The notes: a model not told the origin generated them from the sequence alone. Positions 7,160 through 16,022 are shown, numbered from the stretch's first letter. The stretch: 64,000 bases of DNA from Desulforhopalus sp. (GCA_030247675.1 JAOTRX010000002.1:1240001-1304000); one strand, 5' to 3'. Numbers and translations are program-made.

Positions 7160-9556
7160 ATGGATGGCCAATTCGCCTACGAAAAACTTGGACTCTTGTA
7201 TCTTGGCCGAGAGCTTGATCTCAGCAGCGGTAAGCCCTCGCAGATCCCTTTACTCTTTAAAAACAAGGATATGACCACCCATGCGGTGATCATCGGCATG
7301 ACCGGCAGCGGCAAGACCGGCCTTGGCATCGGCCTGATCGAAGAGGCGATCATGGACAATATCCCGTCGATAGTCATCGATCCGAAAGGGGATATGGGGA
7401 ACTTACTCTTGACTTTTCCGAACTGCGCCGCCGCCGATTTTGCACCGTGGATCGATCCGGCCGAGGCGGCCAAAAAGGAGATGAGTGTTGACCAGTATGC
7501 CGCCGAAACCGCCAAGAACTGGCAGAACGGACTTGCCGCCTGGGGCCAGGGCCCGGAGCGCATCGCCGCCCTGCGCAGCAAGACCGAATTGACCATCTAC
7601 ACCCCCGGTAGCAGCGCCGGGGTGCCGGTGTCGGTACTCGGCAGCTTTACCGCTCCGGCGGCGGAGGTGGCGGGCGATATCGATACCCTCAACAGCCTGG
7701 TGAGTTCGACGGCCACCAGCCTTTTAGCCCTGGTCAATATCACCGGGGACCCTTTACAGAGCCGCGAGCACATCCTGGTCAGTTCGCTGTTTCTACACTT
7801 TTGGCGCTTGGGCCAGGACCTGAACATGGAAACGTTGATCGGCGGTATCGTCAGCCCGCCGTTCACCAAGGTCGGGGTCTTCCCCCTTGATACCTTTTAT
7901 CCCCAGCCCGAACGCATGGCCCTGGCCATGAACCTCAACAATATCCTGGCCAGTCCAACCTTTGCCGCATGGACCCAGGGTGAGCCGCTTGATGCCCAGC
8001 GCCTGCTCTATGGCGAAAACGGGGCGCCGCGGACGGCGATCTTCTCCATAGCCCATCTGAGCGATGCCGAGCGGATGTTCTTCGTCACCATGCTCCTCAA
8101 TCAGGTCATCGGCTGGATGCGCCGCCAGCAGGGCACGGCATCGCTGAAGGCCCTCCTGTATATGGACGAGATCTTCGGCTATTTCCCACCGACGGCCAAT
8201 CCGCCGTCGAAAAAGCCGATGCTTCTCCTTCTCAAACAGGCGAGGGCCTATGGCATCGGAGTGGTTCTCGCCACCCAGAATCCCGTCGATCTTGACTATA
8301 AAGGCCTGGCCAATATCGGCACCTGGTTTGTCGGACGGCTGCAGACCAGTCAGGACCAGGACCGGGTGGTGGAGGGCATCGCCGGGGCAAGCGACGGCAA
8401 GCTCAATGTCCAGAAGGTGCGTAAATTGTTGTCGGACATGAAAGGCCGCCAGTTCCTTCTCAATTCGGCCCATCTTGACGAGCCGCTGCTTTTTGAGACC
8501 CGCTGGGCAATGTCCTACCTGAAGGGGCCTATCGCCCAGAACGATATTAAAAGGTTGATGGAAGCAAAGAAAGGCCAGCCGGCCTTGGCAAGCCAGATGG
8601 CACCGGCAATTCCCGCCGTCGCAGTGGCCTCCGTTGGCGTTGGCGCGAGCAGTTTGCCGCCGATCATTGCCCAGGGCATCGAGCAACGCTTCCATCTGCA
8701 GAATGTGGTAACCGACCAGGTAAGCTTTCAGCCCTGGCTGGCTGCCTCGGCATCGATCAGGTTTTTTAACGGCAGCCGGAATATCGATGTGGTCAGGGAG
8801 ACGCGCTTGCGTCTGTATCTCGATGAGAATTTTCAGCGGACCGACTGGGGCGCGGCCGAACCGATGCCTTTTGCTCTTGATGATTGCCGGAGTGACGCCC
8901 CCGGTGGCGGCAGCTATTATCCATTGCCGCCAACCATCGCCCAGCAGAAGGACGGTAAGGCCATCGCCAAGTTGTTTGGCGACTATCTCTACCAGAACTC
9001 CCGCTTGGAGCTGAGCCGGATCAAAGGTGGCAACTTCGAATCGAAACCGGATGAAAAGCCCGGTGATTTCAAGGTCCGCTTCAACGATTATCTGCGCGAG
9101 CAGAAGGATCTGGCGGTCGAAAAACTGCGCGAAAAGTATCGGGTGCGCCAGGCCGGCCTTGAACAAAAACTGAACCGGGCACTCGACCGCCTTGACAAGG
9201 AAAAGGTTGATGTCCAGGCGAAGACCGCTGATTCGCTGGTTTCCTTCGGGGTTGCGGTGGTCGGGGCATTTTTCGGCAGGAAGGCGCTGTCCGCCGCCAA
9301 TCTCGGCCGTGCCGCCACCGGCGTGCGCAGCGTCGGCCGGGTCGTCAAGGAGAAGAGCGATGTGAAGCGGGCGGAGGAGGAGATAGAGGAATTGCGTCAG
9401 GCCCTGGAGGCCTTGTCCGCCGAGATCGAGCAAAAAGCCGCCGAGCTGGCAGATACCTATAATCCTGATCAATACGAGGTTGAGACCTTTACCATCAGCC
9501 CGCGTCGCGGTGACATCTTTGACGTCCGGGTCGCCCTGTTGTGGGAGATGGTGTAA
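7160..9556 (+). CDS. HerA/FtsK-like ATP-binding protein
   Basis: A 798-residue P-loop ATPase. Walker A is GMTGSGKT (46-53) and Walker B ends in Asp336-Glu337 (LLYMDE). The ATQNPVDLDYKGLANIGTWFVGR segment is typical of HerA-type motor domains that bind a captured DNA or protein substrate. The C-terminal third has a long charged helical segment and a final coiled coil (EEEIEELRQALEAL). No nuclease partner such as NurA is adjacent. The start at 7160 is preceded by AAGGAG; the upstream Met lacks a site. The TAA stop falls in a repeat element. Actual function unknown. Confidence 0.8.
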   Translation: MDGQFAYEKLGLLYLGRELDLSSGKPSQIPLLFKNKDMTTHAVIIGMTGSGKTGLGIGLIEEAIMDNIPSIVIDPKGDMGNLLLTFPNCAAADFAPWIDPAEAAKKEMSVDQYAAETAKNWQNGLAAWGQGPERIAALRSKTELTIYTPGSSAGVPVSVLGSFTAPAAEVAGDIDTLNSLVSSTATSLLALVNITGDPLQSREHILVSSLFLHFWRLGQDLNMETLIGGIVSPPFTKVGVFPLDTFYPQPERMALAMNLNNILASPTFAAWTQGEPLDAQRLLYGENGAPRTAIFSIAHLSDAERMFFVTMLLNQVIGWMRRQQGTASLKALLYMDEIFGYFPPTANPPSKKPMLLLLKQARAYGIGVVLATQNPVDLDYKGLANIGTWFVGRLQTSQDQDRVVEGIAGASDGKLNVQKVRKLLSDMKGRQFLLNSAHLDEPLLFETRWAMSYLKGPIAQNDIKRLMEAKKGQPALASQMAPAIPAVAVASVGVGASSLPPIIAQGIEQRFHLQNVVTDQVSFQPWLAASASIRFFNGSRNIDVVRETRLRLYLDENFQRTDWGAAEPMPFALDDCRSDAPGGGSYYPLPPTIAQQKDGKAIAKLFGDYLYQNSRLELSRIKGGNFESKPDEKPGDFKVRFNDYLREQKDLAVEKLREKYRVRQAGLEQKLNRALDRLDKEKVDVQAKTADSLVSFGVAVVGAFFGRKALSAANLGRAATGVRSVGRVVKEKSDVKRAEEEIEELRQALEALSAEIEQKAAELADTYNPDQYEVETFTISPRRGDIFDVRVALLWEMV

Positions 9557-9609
9557 AGCTGAGTTGAGCAGTTTATCTGCTCATACGAAACTTATGCCCT
9601 TGTGGTATA
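9552..9609 (-). repeat. Palindromic repeat element, copy 6 (contains a stop codon)
   Basis: An inverted copy immediately at the 3' end of the HerA-like gene. Its left end TGTAAAGCTGAG contains the TAA stop at 9554-9556. The hairpin core TTGAGCAG...CTGCTCA is intact. Confidence 0.9.
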
Positions 9610-9781
9610 GGGGGCTGAGGTGAGGGGAGCCGAAGAGGGCCTTTTTTCTTTTCGGCAAAAATGGTGTATCTTTTTTAAAGACGACCCTCTGCTGGTGGGT
9701 CTTTCAGGAATAAAACACAGGCTTGGAAATCTCCTGCAAGGAGACTCCGGGAGAATACAATAAAAAAGTGAGGAGAGTGAA

Positions 9782-10120
9782 ATGGCAAAAAAGAAAAATA
9801 AGGCCGGAAAGAAGACCTACGATGTCATCAAGAAACAGTATCCGAAGGTCATAAAGGCGGTGGAAGCCCTGGGCACGACCGTGCGCGGCGCCGGTCCCCT
9901 TGACGAAAAGACCAGCCATCTCATCCAGTTGGCGGCCGCCGCGGCGACAGGCTCGGAAGGTTCGGTGCATTCCCATACCCGCAGGGCCCAAAAGGCAGGT
10001 GCCACCGCCGAGGAGATCAGCCATAGCCTTCTCCTGCTTATCTCGACCATCGGCTTTCCCAAAACTATGGCTGCCCTTTCCTGGAGCCGTGACATCCTGG
10101 AGGCCGGCGACGAGGAATAG
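9782..10120 (+). CDS. Carboxymuconolactone decarboxylase-fold protein without redox cysteines
   Basis: A 112-residue helical protein of the CMD/AhpD family, recognised by the SHLIQLAAAAATGSEGSVHSH...A...GAT pattern and the following ISHSLLLLIS helix. Redox-active AhpD-like members carry CxxC before the conserved His; here the positions are serine/valine, so a disulfide reductase role is unlikely. GAGGAG precedes the start. A basic N-terminus (AKKKNKAGKK) is unusual. Monocistronic; the function is unknown. Confidence 0.8.
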   Translation: MAKKKNKAGKKTYDVIKKQYPKVIKAVEALGTTVRGAGPLDEKTSHLIQLAAAAATGSEGSVHSHTRRAQKAGATAEEISHSLLLLISTIGFPKTMAALSWSRDILEAGDEE

Positions 10121-10144
10121 TGGTTGCAGCCAGGCGCCCGGTAC

Positions 10145-10795
10145 TCAGCGGATGATGAGGTTGTGCAGCTCGTCCCGGTCGCCTTGCTGCCGTGGGAAGT
10201 GCGTTGCCAGTATCTGCCCCGTCAGGCGGATGGCGTCACATAAGGCCTGGCAACGCCTTCCATCCCGGATCCCAGCGGTGAGACCTTCGACTATGCCGTG
10301 CCACTGACTGGGATCGATTTTTTGGTTTATGCCGGCATCGGCGAGAATCCAAACCTTTTGTTCCAGTACCGAGATGTATAAAAGAATGCCGTTTTCACCG
10401 GCGGTTTTGTGGAGTTTTTCGGCGTAGAAAGCGGCGATTGCCCCTTCCTGTATCTCCCGGTCGGCCTCCCGGCGATCAAGAAAAAAGCGGGTCAAGCAGC
10501 CGGAGCGTTTGATCAGGAGATGGCAGGCGGTAAAACTGACCAGACAGATCGCAAGAAACAGCCACATACTGTCCCGGCCAAGCCAGAGCCACGGGCCGAT
10601 CAGCCCGGCGAGGAGGAGGCTGGCTGGGATGGACAGAAAAAGGCTACCGAGCATCGCCGCCATGGGATATTCGTGGCTGCGGCTAACGATCATTGGAACG
10701 ATTTCCCCGGATGTCGTCAGTTCGACTTCCCGCACTGCTGCGTTCACCCGCTCTTGCTCCGCCTTCGTTAAAAAATTCTTTGCCAAGTTCTCCAT
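10145..10795 (-). CDS. TPM-domain membrane protein
   Basis: A 216-residue protein of the TPM_phosphatase family, with TSGEIVPMIV near the N-terminus, two hydrophobic helices (about 45-90) and a C-terminal half with the typical ILLYISVLEQKVWILADAGI strand pattern. It starts one base after the stop of the upstream TPM gene, in a lemA-TPM-TPM operon. These proteins occur together in many bacteria, but their molecular role is unsettled; envelope stress or photosystem-repair-like functions have been suggested for relatives. Start chosen from the coupled GGGGGATGGTGAG context. Confidence 0.83.
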   Translation of the reverse strand: MENLAKNFLTKAEQERVNAAVREVELTTSGEIVPMIVSRSHEYPMAAMLGSLFLSIPASLLLAGLIGPWLWLGRDSMWLFLAICLVSFTACHLLIKRSGCLTRFFLDRREADREIQEGAIAAFYAEKLHKTAGENGILLYISVLEQKVWILADAGINQKIDPSQWHGIVEGLTAGIRDGRRCQALCDAIRLTGQILATHFPRQQGDRDELHNLIIR

Positions 10796-10796
10796 C

Positions 10797-11678
10797 TCAC
10801 CATCCCCCTGAGGATCCGCCACCACCAAAACCGCCGCCCCCGCCGCTGAACCCGGAATCGCCTCCCGAAGAAAAGCCGCCGGAGGAAGAGTTCCAGCCGC
10901 CGCCGGAAAAACGCATATTGCTGAAAAACAAACTGGCAAGGAAGCCGGCGATGAAGCCTATGGGAATAAAGGCCAGGATCAGCAGCCAGCCAAGACCAAG
11001 GAACAGGCCGACAACCGGGGCCAGTATGGCTCCAAGAGAAGCGGTAAACAGGCGGTGCTTGCCGGCGATCCGCGCCAGGGCGAAAAAGGCAAAGCCCAGA
11101 AAGACGACTATGCCCTCAAAATCCGCCGAGATGGAGGTCGAGGCGGTCGTAGTGGCGGTTGTCGAAAAGCTGAACTCGCCGCGCACCGCCGAGATCATCG
11201 CCGCAACCCCATCGCTCACCCCAAGGTCAAAATTGCCTTCGCGAAATCGGGGGGTAATAACGTCGCGGATAATGCGCCCGGCGGCAAGATCGGTAAGTCG
11301 TCCTTCCAGGCCGTAGCCAACCTCGATACGCAGCTTTCGGTCGTTTTTGGCGATCAGCAGCAGGGCGCCGTTGTCGCGGCCCTTTTGCCCGAGGCGCCAG
11401 GTTTCGGCGACCTTCAAAGAAAATTCCTCAAGGACTTCGCCCTGCAGGGAGGTGATCGTCAGCACGGCTATCTGGGTCGATTCCTCCCGTTCCAGCTTGG
11501 CGAGGCTGTCTTCCAGCTGTTGCCTGGTCGCAGGCGACAGGATGGCCGCATAGTCATTGACCCTGGCGATAAGCTTCGGCACCTCGATTGCCAGGGCTGC
11601 CTGGCCGGTAAGGGCCAGCCCCAGAACGATCAGCACAAGGCAGGCCGGCAGCCTGCCGCAAGACCTCGGCGCCGCCAT
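10797..11678 (-). CDS. TPM-domain secreted/membrane protein (YgcG-like)
   Basis: A 293-residue protein: signal peptide ending near ALA (about residue 30), a TPM domain (VNDYAAILSPATRQQLE...NGALLLIAKNDRKLRIEVGYGLEG), two transmembrane helices, and a glycine/serine-rich tail of about 45 residues. This layout is the usual YgcG pattern. Its ATG follows the LemA stop directly with no gap, so expression is coupled. The glycine tail is low-complexity and probably disordered. Confidence 0.87.
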   Translation of the reverse strand: MAAPRSCGRLPACLVLIVLGLALTGQAALAIEVPKLIARVNDYAAILSPATRQQLEDSLAKLEREESTQIAVLTITSLQGEVLEEFSLKVAETWRLGQKGRDNGALLLIAKNDRKLRIEVGYGLEGRLTDLAAGRIIRDVITPRFREGNFDLGVSDGVAAMISAVRGEFSFSTTATTTASTSISADFEGIVVFLGFAFFALARIAGKHRLFTASLGAILAPVVGLFLGLGWLLILAFIPIGFIAGFLASLFFSNMRFSGGGWNSSSGGFSSGGDSGFSGGGGGFGGGGSSGGW

Positions 11679-12263
11679 CTAAAATTTGACCTGCGGGGCA
11701 ACCTTTGCCGCCTCGTCCGCCTTATAATATTCCTTACGGTCGAGGTGGAGGAGGATGCTGTTAGTGAGGCTGGCCGGGAATGCCCGGATTGCCCCGTTGA
11801 ATTCCTCCACAGCCTTGTTGTAGCGCTGGCGAGCGACGTTAATGCGGTTTTCGGTGCCTTCCAGCTGGCTTTGCAGATCGAGGAAATTTTGATTGGCCTT
11901 CAGGTCAGGATACTGTTCGACGACCACCATGAGTTTACTGAGGGCTGAGTTCAGGCCGCCCTGGGCTTCCTGGAATTGGCCCATGACCGCGGCATTGCCG
12001 AGGTCGGCGGTGGAGAGCTTGATGGATGTGGCCTTGGCGCGGGCATTGATCACCGCTTCCAGGGTGCCTGCTTCGTGTTTGGCATAGCCTTTGACCGTTT
12101 CAACCAGATTGGGGATAAGGTCGGCGCGGCGCTGCAGCGTCGCTTCGATGTCGGCCCAGGCCTTGAATACCGCCTCTTCTTGAAGCTGCAGGCTGTTGTA
12201 GCCGCAACCACCGAAAAGAGGAATGAAGAGTAAGAGGACAATCAGTCGGGCGAAGTGGCGCAT
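11679..12263 (-). CDS. lemA: LemA family lipoprotein
   Basis: A 194-residue helical LemA protein. A hydrophobic leader ends in LFGGC, a lipobox, so the mature N-terminus is probably a lipidated cysteine (about residue 20). The conserved LemA segments are present: GYNSLQ, QRRADLIPNLVETVKGYAKHE and ENRINVARQRYNKAVEEFN. AAGGAGG precedes the chosen ATG at 12263; the upstream Met has no site. It heads the lemA-TPM-TPM operon. Confidence 0.92.
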   Translation of the reverse strand: MRHFARLIVLLLFIPLFGGCGYNSLQLQEEAVFKAWADIEATLQRRADLIPNLVETVKGYAKHEAGTLEAVINARAKATSIKLSTADLGNAAVMGQFQEAQGGLNSALSKLMVVVEQYPDLKANQNFLDLQSQLEGTENRINVARQRYNKAVEEFNGAIRAFPASLTNSILLHLDRKEYYKADEAAKVAPQVKF

Positions 12264-12392
12264 GGTGCCTCCTTGGGAGGAAAGGATCAGTGGAAAATAC
12301 CTGGTAAGCGTTCTGGTATATGTCTTCCCCAAGGTAGTAATTTTTCGGGAATTTGTCCATAAAATGCCGCCAATGGCGGATTTTTGCCGTGC

Positions 12393-12421
12393 TTGACAGA
12401 ACCGGGAAAAGTGCGTAAATT
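12393..12421 (+). promoter_or_regulatory. Sigma-70-type promoter for marR-like gene
   Basis: TTGACA (12393-12398), a 17-base spacer and TAAATT (12416-12421) form a good housekeeping promoter 32 bases before the MarR-family start. The stretch after it (TTGACTCGTTAAATATTAAGG) could hold an operator, but no clear dyad is seen. Confidence 0.65.
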
Positions 12422-12452
12422 GTTGACTCGTTAAATATTAAGGAGGCAATAA

Positions 12453-12914
12453 ATGAGTTCCTGCAATGAATCTTTTTTTCGGCTTATCGCCCTTACCGGC
12501 CAGGCCATGCGCAGCTATGCCGATCAGCGGTTAAAGACCTTCGATCTGACCGTTGAACAGCTGCAGCTGCTCAAGCAACTGGCAATAGATGCCGGCCGAC
12601 CGCAGAATGTCCTTTGTGCATTGTCGAGCAAGAGCCCGGCCAATATCACCAGAATTCTTGACCGGCTGCAGAAAAAAGGGCTGATTGTTCGCCGCCTGAA
12701 CCCGGAGGATCGCCGCTCCAGCCTGGTTTTTCTCACCGCGGAGGGCGATAGGTTGCGGACCGAGGTGTTGAGCCTTTTTGAAGGCTTGAGTGCGGAGCTG
12801 ATCCGTGGTATCAGCGATAAAAGTCAGCAGGAGGCGTTTTCAGTGCTTGAGGCGATAACCGCCAATATCGAGAGGATGTCAGAAAGAAATAATTTGGAGA
12901 AGGGCAGGTCATGA
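12453..12914 (+). CDS. MarR family transcriptional regulator
   Basis: A 153-residue winged-helix regulator. The recognition helix and wing are visible at about residues 50-95 (SSKSPANITRILDRLQKKGL followed by RRLNPEDRRSSLVFLT). MarR proteins dimerise and usually repress efflux or stress genes in response to small phenolic or lipophilic ligands. TAAGGAGG precedes the start. A TolC-like gene follows 91 bases later on the same strand, the likely target. Confidence 0.9.
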   Translation: MSSCNESFFRLIALTGQAMRSYADQRLKTFDLTVEQLQLLKQLAIDAGRPQNVLCALSSKSPANITRILDRLQKKGLIVRRLNPEDRRSSLVFLTAEGDRLRTEVLSLFEGLSAELIRGISDKSQQEAFSVLEAITANIERMSERNNLEKGRS

Positions 12915-12991
12915 ATGACCGATTGTTGTTTTTGCTGCCGGAGTACCCTGATAACTTTCCCTTGTTACTTACTATTGTTATAGACATTTAA
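12911..12991 (+). CDS. Possible 26-codon coupled ORF
   Basis: An ATG overlapping the MarR stop (ATGA) opens a 26-codon frame rich in Leu/Ile that ends 14 bases before the TolC-like start. It may be a leader peptide coupling the two genes, or chance. No homologue is recognised. Confidence 0.2.
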   Translation: MNDRLLFLLPEYPDNFPLLLTIVIDI

Positions 12992-13005
12992 AAGGAGCCG
13001 AACAG

Positions 13006-14256
13006 ATGAAACTGTGGAGTCTAGTTGTAGCCCTGGTATTGGGCGCTTCATTCAGCCAAGCCGCTGATCTTGCCGGGATGCAGGCAATGGCCCTCAAGAA
13101 TCGCGAGGTGATTCAGCAGTATATGACCACCCTCGAACAAAGCGAAAAGGAGATTATCCGGGCCAGGAGCGGCTACTATCCGGCGGTGGATCTTTCCTAT
13201 ACCGTCAATGCCCTTGATGAAAGCAGCCTGTTGGAACAAAAGGAAAACTCGGTCGCCCTCGGCAGAGTAAGCCTCAATCTTTTTGCCGGTTTTCGCGATA
13301 AATACGGGGTGCAGTCAGCCGAGCTGCTCAAGGATGTCGAACAGCACAAACTGCAGGGCATTCGCCAAGACATTCAGCTCAATGTTGCCCTTGCCTATCT
13401 TGCGGTATTTGAGCGCAAGGCCAACCGCGAGGTGGCTGAGTCGGCTTTCCAGACCCTGGGCAAGGTATACAAGGATGGAGAAAGCCGTTTCCAGGTGGGC
13501 TTGATCGGTAAAAACGAACTGCTGAAGTTCCGGGTAGATTATGACAACGCCGACATAACCTTCAAGTCCGCCGATGCCGGATTGAAAAAGAGCATCCACG
13601 ATCTGTCCCGGCAGGTAGGTGCCGAGATCGATCTGGCAAGTCTTGATTTTGCTGAATTCAATAATCTTCCGCCGCTGGTCGACCGGACCGCTTATGCCGA
13701 GAAAATGTTGACGGAGAGAAGTGAGATCAAGGCCCTGGAGGCAGTCATTGCCGCTACCTCGGCGCAGGTCGAAGGGGTCAAGAGCGGCTATTTCCCAAGG
13801 GTCGATGCGGTCGGCAGCTATAAACGCTATGATGACGATTTTTTTACTGGCAACGGTTCCGTCGACGATGAGGAGCTACGGGCCCAGGTGGTCATGTCGG
13901 TCAATCTGTACCAGGGCAGCAATACCGAGGCGACCATCGCCAAAACAATGCTGCAGGCACGCGCTCAGCGCTATGAGCTGCAGGAAGTGAAGAACGGTTT
14001 CCTTACCGATCTTGACAATCTCCTTATTGACCTGCAGGTGAGCCTCGATAACGTCCAGGTTGCCAAACGGTCCATCGAACAGGCCGAGGAGAATCTTCGT
14101 ATAACCCAACTCAAATACGACGAAGGGCTGCAACGGGAATCGGATTTGCTTGACGCGATTACCAGCCTGTCACGTGCGCAGTACAACTATGTCTCGGTCA
14201 TGCGAACGGTTTTTACCAATCACTTTCGTTTGATTCGCATGGTCAGTGGCTTTTGA
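13006..14256 (+). CDS. TolC family outer membrane efflux protein
   Basis: A 416-residue outer membrane channel component. A signal peptide (cleavage near SQA-AD, residue 20) is followed by two repeated coiled-coil/beta modules typical of OEP proteins (IIRARSGYYPAVDL and VEGVKSGYFPRVDAV are the matching repeat positions). It would carry substrates from a periplasmic adaptor across the outer membrane, but no adaptor or inner-membrane pump gene is adjacent. AAAAGGAG lies upstream. Regulation by the preceding MarR protein is inferred from position. Confidence 0.9.
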   Translation: MKLWSLVVALVLGASFSQAADLAGMQAMALKNREVIQQYMTTLEQSEKEIIRARSGYYPAVDLSYTVNALDESSLLEQKENSVALGRVSLNLFAGFRDKYGVQSAELLKDVEQHKLQGIRQDIQLNVALAYLAVFERKANREVAESAFQTLGKVYKDGESRFQVGLIGKNELLKFRVDYDNADITFKSADAGLKKSIHDLSRQVGAEIDLASLDFAEFNNLPPLVDRTAYAEKMLTERSEIKALEAVIAATSAQVEGVKSGYFPRVDAVGSYKRYDDDFFTGNGSVDDEELRAQVVMSVNLYQGSNTEATIAKTMLQARAQRYELQEVKNGFLTDLDNLLIDLQVSLDNVQVAKRSIEQAEENLRITQLKYDEGLQRESDLLDAITSLSRAQYNYVSVMRTVFTNHFRLIRMVSGF

Positions 14257-14366
14257 TTGCCCAGGCGGTTGATAAATTGAGGGAAAGCCGCGGCGCCCGG
14301 AAATTTCCCGGTTGCGATGTGAGGAAGGGCAAAGTTTGGTGCGTGTAGTCCGGCAAAATGGTAAAT

Positions 14367-14420
14367 AGGCGGGAAACGGGTAGGCCTTTTCGGACGAAAA
14401 GAGGTTGCCGCTTCCCGCCT
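14367..14420 (+). terminator. Long hairpin between tolC-like and phospholipid synthase genes
   Basis: AGGCGGGAA (14367-14375) pairs with TTCCCGCCT (14412-14420). An inner CCTTTTC/GAAAAG stem extends it. A short TTTC tail follows, so it may terminate the upstream transcript or form a leader for the downstream gene, whose ATG is 26 bases away. Confidence 0.45.
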
Positions 14421-14445
14421 TTCACTCTCCTTAACATACAACAAC

Positions 14446-15738
14446 ATGGAAAGATTATTAGTAATTAGTATAGCAGCAGCGCTTGGGGCCGGGTTTTATC
14501 TGTGGTTTTTCCGGATGATTCGGCGACCGGTAATGCAGGAGTATGTGGTTGCTCACCAATGGCTTCTGCATCCCAATGCCATTTGCTATTGGCGGGCCGC
14601 GCTGGCCATGCTCGGTTTTTGCCTGTATTTTTTTGCCGGCTATCAGGCAACCGCTATTTTTATTTTTACCTATGCGGCAATTCTCGACGGGGTCGATGGT
14701 CTTGTGGCGAGAAGCTGCAATATGACGACTAAGCTGGGCGAATGGCTCGATCCCCTATGCGATAAACTGACCTATCTGCCGCCCTTGGTCGGTTTTGCGT
14801 ATCTTGGTGTTATGTCAACGGATTTGGTGTGGATTCTGGTGGGCGTCGAGCTGGCTGGACAATTTCTCGCCAGGCACCTTCTGTCGATGATCAATTATTC
14901 TGTGGCGGCCAATAATTTCGGCAAGATCAAAGCTATAATCTGCTTTGCCCTGGTTATTTATTGCGCACTTCTGGATGGTAATCCCGGTTTTATCGACATG
15001 GGCGATGAGGTTGTCATTGCCTGTATCATCCTGTCGGTGGCATCGGTTGGCTGTAAGTTTATTCCCAATAGGCTGTATGCCGACATCCTTTCGACTCTCA
15101 ATTTCTTCTGTGGTGTGGCTAGTCTTATCCTGACCCATAACCACCATTTCGCCTGGGCAATCCTGGCAATAATCGCCGGTCAGCTCTTTGACCTCTTTGA
15201 CGGCAGGATGGCTGAGAAGCATGGTGGTACCAAGTACGGCCCCTACCTTGACGACATCGCCGACTTTGTCAGTTTTGGCCTTTCGCCGGCCTATGTTGTC
15301 GCGTTGTCCTCCGGGACATGGATTTCCTGGGGAGTAAGTCTGCTCTACTTTGCCGGGGTGGCCTACCGGCTGGTTCGTTTTGTTACCGTTGACAAGAAGC
15401 GCACTGATCTGCCCTATGGTATCTTCAATGGCCTTCCCAGCCCTGCCGGGGCCCTTGTTGTCCTGGGGGCCGCCCTGGTTGTGCCGCCGGATTATCTGTG
15501 GCTTGTCGCCATACTGTCCGTTGGCTTGATGGTCAGCCATGTACGGTTTGCCCATTTTGGCCGGGTAATTCTCAAACAGATACCGAAGCCGATGTTTTTT
15601 CTTGCCTGCGCCGCTTTGGTTTTGGTTATTGCCTTTATTATTAAGACGAAAAATGTCCAAATGTTCGGGTATCTCATTCTTTTTTCCGTGTTGACCTATA
15701 TGGTGGTCGGGAGGAAATGCCTCGGATCGAATAGCTGA
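14446..15738 (+). CDS. Tandem CDP-alcohol phosphatidyltransferase
   Basis: A 430-residue polytopic membrane protein with two CDP-alcohol phosphatidyltransferase cores. Domain 1 has a perfect signature: Asp81, Asp84-Gly85, Ala88-Arg89, Gly98, Asp102, Asp106. Domain 2 resembles phosphatidylserine synthases (FDGRMAE...DDIADFVSFGLSPA), with Asp249, Asp252-Gly253, Gly265, Asp269, Asp273, but Glu257 in place of the conserved Arg. The protein could make two head groups, or the second core could be altered or inactive. No clear ribosome site precedes the ATG. The gene stands alone, followed by a repeat copy. Confidence 0.85.
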   Translation: MERLLVISIAAALGAGFYLWFFRMIRRPVMQEYVVAHQWLLHPNAICYWRAALAMLGFCLYFFAGYQATAIFIFTYAAILDGVDGLVARSCNMTTKLGEWLDPLCDKLTYLPPLVGFAYLGVMSTDLVWILVGVELAGQFLARHLLSMINYSVAANNFGKIKAIICFALVIYCALLDGNPGFIDMGDEVVIACIILSVASVGCKFIPNRLYADILSTLNFFCGVASLILTHNHHFAWAILAIIAGQLFDLFDGRMAEKHGGTKYGPYLDDIADFVSFGLSPAYVVALSSGTWISWGVSLLYFAGVAYRLVRFVTVDKKRTDLPYGIFNGLPSPAGALVVLGAALVVPPDYLWLVAILSVGLMVSHVRFAHFGRVILKQIPKPMFFLACAALVLVIAFIIKTKNVQMFGYLILFSVLTYMVVGRKCLGSNS

Positions 15739-15781
15739 TCTTGTTAATGTGCGGCGGCAGGAGTTTGCAGTTGCCTCAGAG

Positions 15782-15840
15782 TATAAAGCTGAGTTGAGCA
15801 AGCTGTTCTGCTCAAACGAAACTTATGCCTTTGTGGTATA
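15782..15840 (-). repeat. Palindromic repeat element, copy 7
   Basis: Inverted copy of 59 bp flanked by TATA at both ends, 43 bases past the stop of the phosphatidyltransferase gene. The internal loop is slightly rearranged (GCAAGCTGTTCTGC). Confidence 0.9.
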
Positions 15841-16022
15841 CGAAGACAGGCAATACCAGGCCAGCAAAAATATTTCCTTGTAAAAGATGGCGTTATCTTG
15901 TACGCTCGATAACGTAAAAATTAAAAATAGCACACTCTTTTCTTGATATCTTACGTTGTGACTCCATAAGCTTCGATACCTTAAAAAGTTTTTGCTGAAA
16001 ATTTCAAAAGAAGGAAATCAGC

